Below the pieces are notes generated by a model that was not told where the DNA came from, made no database searches, and was given only the letters and a program-made list of their open reading frames with translations. Below, one piece after another: positions 60,001-64,000 of a DNA stretch of 64,000 nt (position 1 is its first letter; each line of letters begins with the position of its first letter). The position numbers and the translations under genes were made by a program. Source of the DNA: Aphrophora alni (taxonomy: Eukaryota; Arthropoda; Insecta; Hemiptera; Aphrophoridae); assembly GCA_963513935.1 (NCBI GenBank), contig OY740770.1, positions 91,714,301 through 91,778,300 on the forward strand, given 5' to 3'.

Positions 60001-60490
60001 AATACAAATGAGTTCTGACACTGAGGGATCTATTGATTATTTTGAAAAGACCCCAAAGAGAAAACGAAAGTTAGTCTCGGACAGTGAGGATGAATGGGTA
60101 CCAATCACAGAAGAACCATCTCCTGTTTCAAAGAAGAAAATCAAAAGCGAAAAAGTATCTCCATCAAAAAATCCAAGGTTAAATTCACTTGCTAAATCAA
60201 AAGTAAAAACAGAACCTAAAGAGAAAGTAAAAAGAGAACCTAAAGAGAAAGTAAAAAGAGAACCTAAAGAGAAAGTAAAAAGAGAACCTAAATTGAAAGT
60301 AAAAAGAGAACCTAAAGTAAAAGTAAAAAAAGAACCTAAAGTGAAAGAAGTAAAAGAAAAGGTTAAGAAACTAAAGCAAGTATCAAAAGAAGAACTGGAA
60401 AAACAAGAAGAATTGGAAAATGTTTCAAAAATTAAGTCTGAAGGTATAAGTAAAAGCAGACATGATGAACCTTCTACATCCAAATACATT
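60001..60490 (+). CDS. SRBD1: SRBD1 exon with start codon, basic repeat-rich N-terminus
   Basis: The acceptor TTCTTTTTTCAG|AATACAA gives a 7-base 5' UTR piece before ATG at 60008; upstream codons in the same frame belong to the intron. 161 residues are encoded, ending in phase 0 at ACATT|GTAAGC. It begins MSSDTEGSIDYFEKTPKRKR, with a likely nuclear signal KRKRK and an acidic SDSEDEW box. Residues 66-113 are six octapeptide repeats of type VKREPKEK. The ending PSTSKYI corresponds to the Ser/Thr-rich stretch before the conserved region in human SRBD1. N-termini of this family diverge fast; the assignment rests on the exon join. Confidence 0.82.
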
Positions 60491-61065
60491 GTAAGCATTA
60501 TTTTTTATCTAGCCTATGTAAAAACTAAGAAATAAGTTAGTGATAAGTAATTAACTAGGTTTTAGTTTTTTAATACCCAAACAAACAGTCATATTTTAAG
60601 CCTTCATTGTATCCAATTAGTTTTCTTTTTCTTTAGTGACTCCATAGCACAAATCGAGCTCTGGCTTCCTCAATTGTCTTCTTTAGTCATCACAATTTTC
60701 TACTGCTGTTTTCCAATTCACAAGGAAACATATCTTTTGCCACACTATTTCACATCCTCCTATTTCAGCCTAGGCTCTTTTAGTTTTTCATGCAATTCAC
60801 TAACCACCATATTAGTGTACATGAACAATGTAAATTTTACTCAAATTTTGTAAAAGTTTTATTTAAGTGAACCTTTATTGTTCTCAAGGATATTCAGGTT
60901 TTATTTGGTTTCTAAATATAAAACTTGAATTGGTAGTGTACTGTTTTAAAATGTTGTAAAATATTTTAAAAGTATTTGACCAATTACTGTAGGTTCTCCT
61001 TTTCACACTTTTATATTTTTGTTGAAACTCTATATGTCACAAACTGGTTGTAACATGAAGCGTTA

Positions 61066-61118
<53 letters not shown>

Positions 61119-62836
61119 CCAAAACCATGTTGGGCGTTATTTGTAAAGTGAAGCGTTACAAATAAAAGTTATTTTATAATTTATTATTTTAATTTTCACT
61201 TACTAGGTTCTTTCCTTCATTTTTCTACTTCCCAGTCTCAGAATCGTCCAACGTGTTTAGCTGAAAAGGTGTTCTTTAATAATCTTTTTTAAAATCATCT
61301 TACATTTTTTTTTTTTAATACACAAACTTTATTCAACATGAAAGAAAATTTTAATTATTTCAATTTTTAAACAATTCACAATGTTATAAACAAAATCTTA
61401 AACCTACTTTTTAGATATCTTACATCTAATAATTTTGTTATACGCTTATCAATGTATTATGTTTATCATTGACCACAATTCATAGACCTACTCACAGTTT
61501 CACATCTCTAATTAGAGTCGTAATCCACATCTATAATTATTCAGTCTATCACCTTTATAGGTATATCAAAACACATAAAAACTCCAATGTAATCGTTCAA
61601 GATTTATTTCATCCCTCAATATTTAAAATACAACCTCGTTTCGAGGACAACAGTTTCTTAAGTCCAACACTCACCGACATTTTGCCGAGTGACTATAAAA
61701 TTCTGTTGGATTGCCTATTCTGTGTTTGTTAGCTTAGGTTTATCACAACACCCGCTTCTAATATCGTTTGAATTTCTATGTCCTGAGCCAATCACATTAA
61801 CAGGAACACAATCATGTTCTTTTATAGAACATCACGCCATACTGTGTCTTTGTTTTTTCATGAAATCTTCCTGCTTACAATTTATTAATTTATAAATTAA
61901 TTAATTTTTTCACTTTTTGTTTTCATCATTATAAAACAGCTTTCTCCTTTTAGCATTTTTTAAAACTTCTAAGATTATTATTTTTTAAACAATTGTTTCT
62001 TATTCCTAGATTAAGCATTTATTTACAATTACCTACTACAGATTTATTATTCGTTGGAGATGTCCCATGCATACAAGGTCCTACAGTCTTCAATTTAATA
62101 CATAAGCACCTGAAAAAAGACTTTGTTAAAAAAATGCTGTCAAAAAATATTTTTCTTTTTACAATTTTATTGTTTTAAAAAATGAAACCTATATTATTTT
62201 ATTTGTTTTTGGGTGAAAATTGTTGAGTGTTTTGTTAAATTTATTGACAATAACAATCTTGCATTTTTTGTAGTTCTGGAACCAGTACCATGTAATTTTT
62301 TTATCAATGTTTATAATTCTTTTATTAATTATTTATATTTTTCTTTATTGTTTGTGAAAATATTATTGTTTCTGTTAAGCTTGTTAATAATTGCAATAGT
62401 TAATCTGACTTCTTTTGTTTGCTTTTGATTTTGCTTTTTAAATCATTTATGGCATCAATGAGCCTTAGAAGAAAAAAATATTTGTCATTACATAATAATA
62501 AATGTTGATGATCACAATTAATATAATAGAGATTAAGATTTGAAATGTTAAGGAGCGATATATAGTGACTGCCCCTGTTCTTGGAAAAAAATCACAGCCA
62601 ATTCCACCATTTTCTTCTTTTAAATTTCTGTTTCTTTAGGCTCCTGGCCCAGCTTGGAAAGAAAGTGATTTGTTGGCTGAGATTTTACAAGTCGAAAATT
62701 ACATTGCAAACAACATTGTGAGGCTGTTGGAGAATGATAACACGATTCCATTCATTGCAAGGTACAGACGGGATATGGTGGGAGACATGACTCCTGAGGA
62801 ATTGAGGCACGCTAAGGATGCATATGAAACTGTCAA
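60001..62836 (+). CDS. SRBD1: SRBD1 ortholog, gene span (5' part, continues past the window)
   Basis: S1 RNA-binding domain protein 1, the eukaryotic relative of bacterial Tex, a nucleic-acid-binding protein of uncertain role. Two exons are visible (60001-60490 and 62640-62836), joined in phase 0. The second holds the start of the conserved Tex-like domain, which closely resembles human SRBD1 over the first 60 residues. Human SRBD1 is about 1000 residues, so most of the protein (YqgF-like, HhH and S1 domains) lies to the right of the window. It is transcribed away from C2CD3. Confidence 0.88.
60203..60346 (+). repeat. six coding 24-base tandem repeats
   Basis: Units of GTAAAAAGAGAACCTAAAGA plus GAAA, the inner ones almost identical, encode VK(T/R/K)EPKxK six times. 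Each unit fits the SUMO consensus psi-K-x-E. Confidence 0.95.
60491..62639 (+). other. SRBD1 intron
   Basis: 2.1 kb with no gene. Contains a 46-base A run (61067-61112) with direct repeats on both sides. ORFs at 61469-62428 have no recognisable domain. Confidence 0.75.
61067..61112. repeat. (A)46 tract
   Basis: Unbroken run of A. The 14-mer TGAAGCGTTACAAA occurs at 61056-61069 and again at 61149-61162. Confidence 0.95.
62640..62836 (+). CDS. SRBD1: SRBD1 exon, start of Tex-like domain
   Basis: Acceptor TTTCTTTAG|GCTCC, donor GTCAA|GTACGT. 65 residues plus two bases: APGPAWKESDLLAEILQVEN, then NNIVRLLENDNTIPFIARYR and RRDMVGDMTPEELRHAKDAY. The block IVRLLENDNTIPFIARYR is the hallmark of Tex/SRBD1 proteins (human [20 protein letters not shown]). 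The ORF beyond the donor runs into intron sequence and stops. The next exon lies outside the window or was not recognised. Confidence 0.9.
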
Positions 62837-64000
62837 GTACGTGATCACAGTTATCTTAGATAAGTTAGGTTTACTTTCTGGTATATAGAAATAGTTGGTA
62901 TAACCAATAAATGATTTTCCAATTATTTGTATAAAATTCAAATAAAATACACGCAAATTCTTTTGTTAATTCTATATTTATTAGGTCTAGCCCGACCATA
63001 GTTTCACCAGTTAAGGCATTGACAAGGCTTATAAAAACACTAAATAATCTAAGAAAAAATAATTGTACACATTAGCACAAAATATTTGTGGACCTGGTCT
63101 CAAAATGTCTACAATTATTTTCTTCTTAGGGTATTTATTTTTTGTATAAACTTCGTCAATGCTATTACTGGTGAGACCTTGGTTGACTAACCGTAATAAA
63201 TGTAGAATTTACAAAACAATTTGTGTGTTTTATTTGAAAACATGGAACTCTATCAAGTACCATTGATCATCAGTATAAACAATATTTATATGAAACCCGT
63301 TGTCAGATTCAAATTCGGTACTATAAAATAAATATGAGTTTTATAAAAATCGTTAATATAGTTTCTCATAATCATGAGTTTATCTAAGACTTTTTGGTTG
63401 ATTGGGATGAAGTATATAACTCACTAAAAAGTTAGAACAACTTGAATCATTATCGTCTTTAACTGAAAATAACTTTATATAGGAATAAGATAGAGACCAC
63501 TAGTTTGCGTCATTTACATTCTTGTACCAATACCTTTAAGATGAGGGGTCACAAGGTAGGGGTTTGCATTTAAAAAAATTGAGCTGGCCTCAAAATTTTC
63601 CATTTTGGAAATGGTAACAACATTGTATTATGCCTAGAAATGTACATGTTTATACCTAGTAAACATTACTTGAGTTTGGTTTTTTCCTAATTACTCACTT
63701 AAAAGTTACAGGGATGTCTCCAGACTTTTAGTTCACCCAGTATAAACAAAATGTGCAAAATTATGAAATTTTAATAATGTATTTTAATAATGTAAATTTT
63801 CTATAGATTTACAGAAAATATAGAATTTTACAGTTTCAATTTGATAAACATGAACAAAATCATGCTACTGTCTTAGATAAAAATAACAAAGTACAACATT
63901 TTACATACTGTGTTAAAAGTTATTTTTAATGGTGGGTCGTTTATTTGGACATTTATTAGCATTTTGTTATTTATGTTCCACTTAACAGAGTATTAATAGT
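62837..64000 (+). other. SRBD1 intron sequence, no further exon seen
   Basis: A possible acceptor near 62985 (TTATTAG|GTC) leads to a phase-compatible reading that stops after about 30 codons and does not resemble SRBD1. A less AT-rich stretch at 63400-63745 ends with GTTCACCCAG, like many insect transposon ends, but I could not find its partner. Confidence 0.55.

Noticed and set aside
62985..63080. Third SRBD1 exon after TTATTAG|GTC
   Set aside because: Phase fits, but the reading stops after about 30 codons, has no donor and no similarity to the family at this place.

Overview
The window is a strongly AT-rich stretch of an arthropod, most likely insect, nuclear genome. The evidence is spliced genes with GT..AG introns of 0.4 to 14 kb, long TA and CA/TG microsatellites, and dense, mostly decayed insect-type transposons (Jockey and I-clade non-LTR elements, Gypsy-like LTR elements, piggyBac, hAT, pogo/Tigger, Tc1/mariner). 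The recurring word TAGGCCTA and the transposon mix made me think of Hemiptera, but the order is a guess.

Two host genes lie head to head. Left (minus strand, 46403 down past base 1) is an ortholog of C2CD3, the multi-C2-domain centriole elongation protein. I could place the start codon and ten consecutive exons: 46403-46237, 32502-31751, 27831-27719, 14982-14865, 12631-12494, 10290-10162, 7570-7286, 5331-4771, 2860-2658 and 1402-1. All have consensus splice sites and every phase agrees, giving 1289 codons before the window edge. Right (plus strand) is the 5' part of SRBD1, a Tex-like S1 RNA-binding protein: exon 60001-60490 holds the start codon and a basic repeat-rich N-terminus, and exon 62640-62836 begins the conserved Tex-like region.

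Most of the rest is mobile DNA inside C2CD3 introns and in the 13.6 kb between the two genes. Intron 7 holds a deleted pogo/Tigger-like element. Intron 3 holds a shortened I-clade element and an almost intact, very young LTR retrotransposon (17460-26788). Intron 2 holds a Tc1/mariner-like transposase broken by a non-LTR element that is itself broken. Intron 1 holds a 5'-truncated Jockey element and a nest in which a piggyBac gene is split by a hAT-like insertion that contains a decayed Gypsy element. The intergenic region carries repeats with a 5S rRNA-derived segment, a decayed I-clade element, a MITE with long terminal inverted repeats and a Gypsy pol fragment.

The most notable system is the LTR retrotransposon. 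Its LTRs are about 2.6 kb and nearly identical. Its internal region codes only for a coiled-coil Gag (ATG at 20325) and an aspartic protease. The protease frame starts exactly one base back at a canonical A AAA AAC slippery heptamer (21857-21863) that abuts the gag stop codon. There is no reverse transcriptase, RNase H or integrase, so it looks like a recently mobile non-autonomous gag-pro element that must use another element's polymerase and integrase. It sits inside a TG microsatellite that it split in two.
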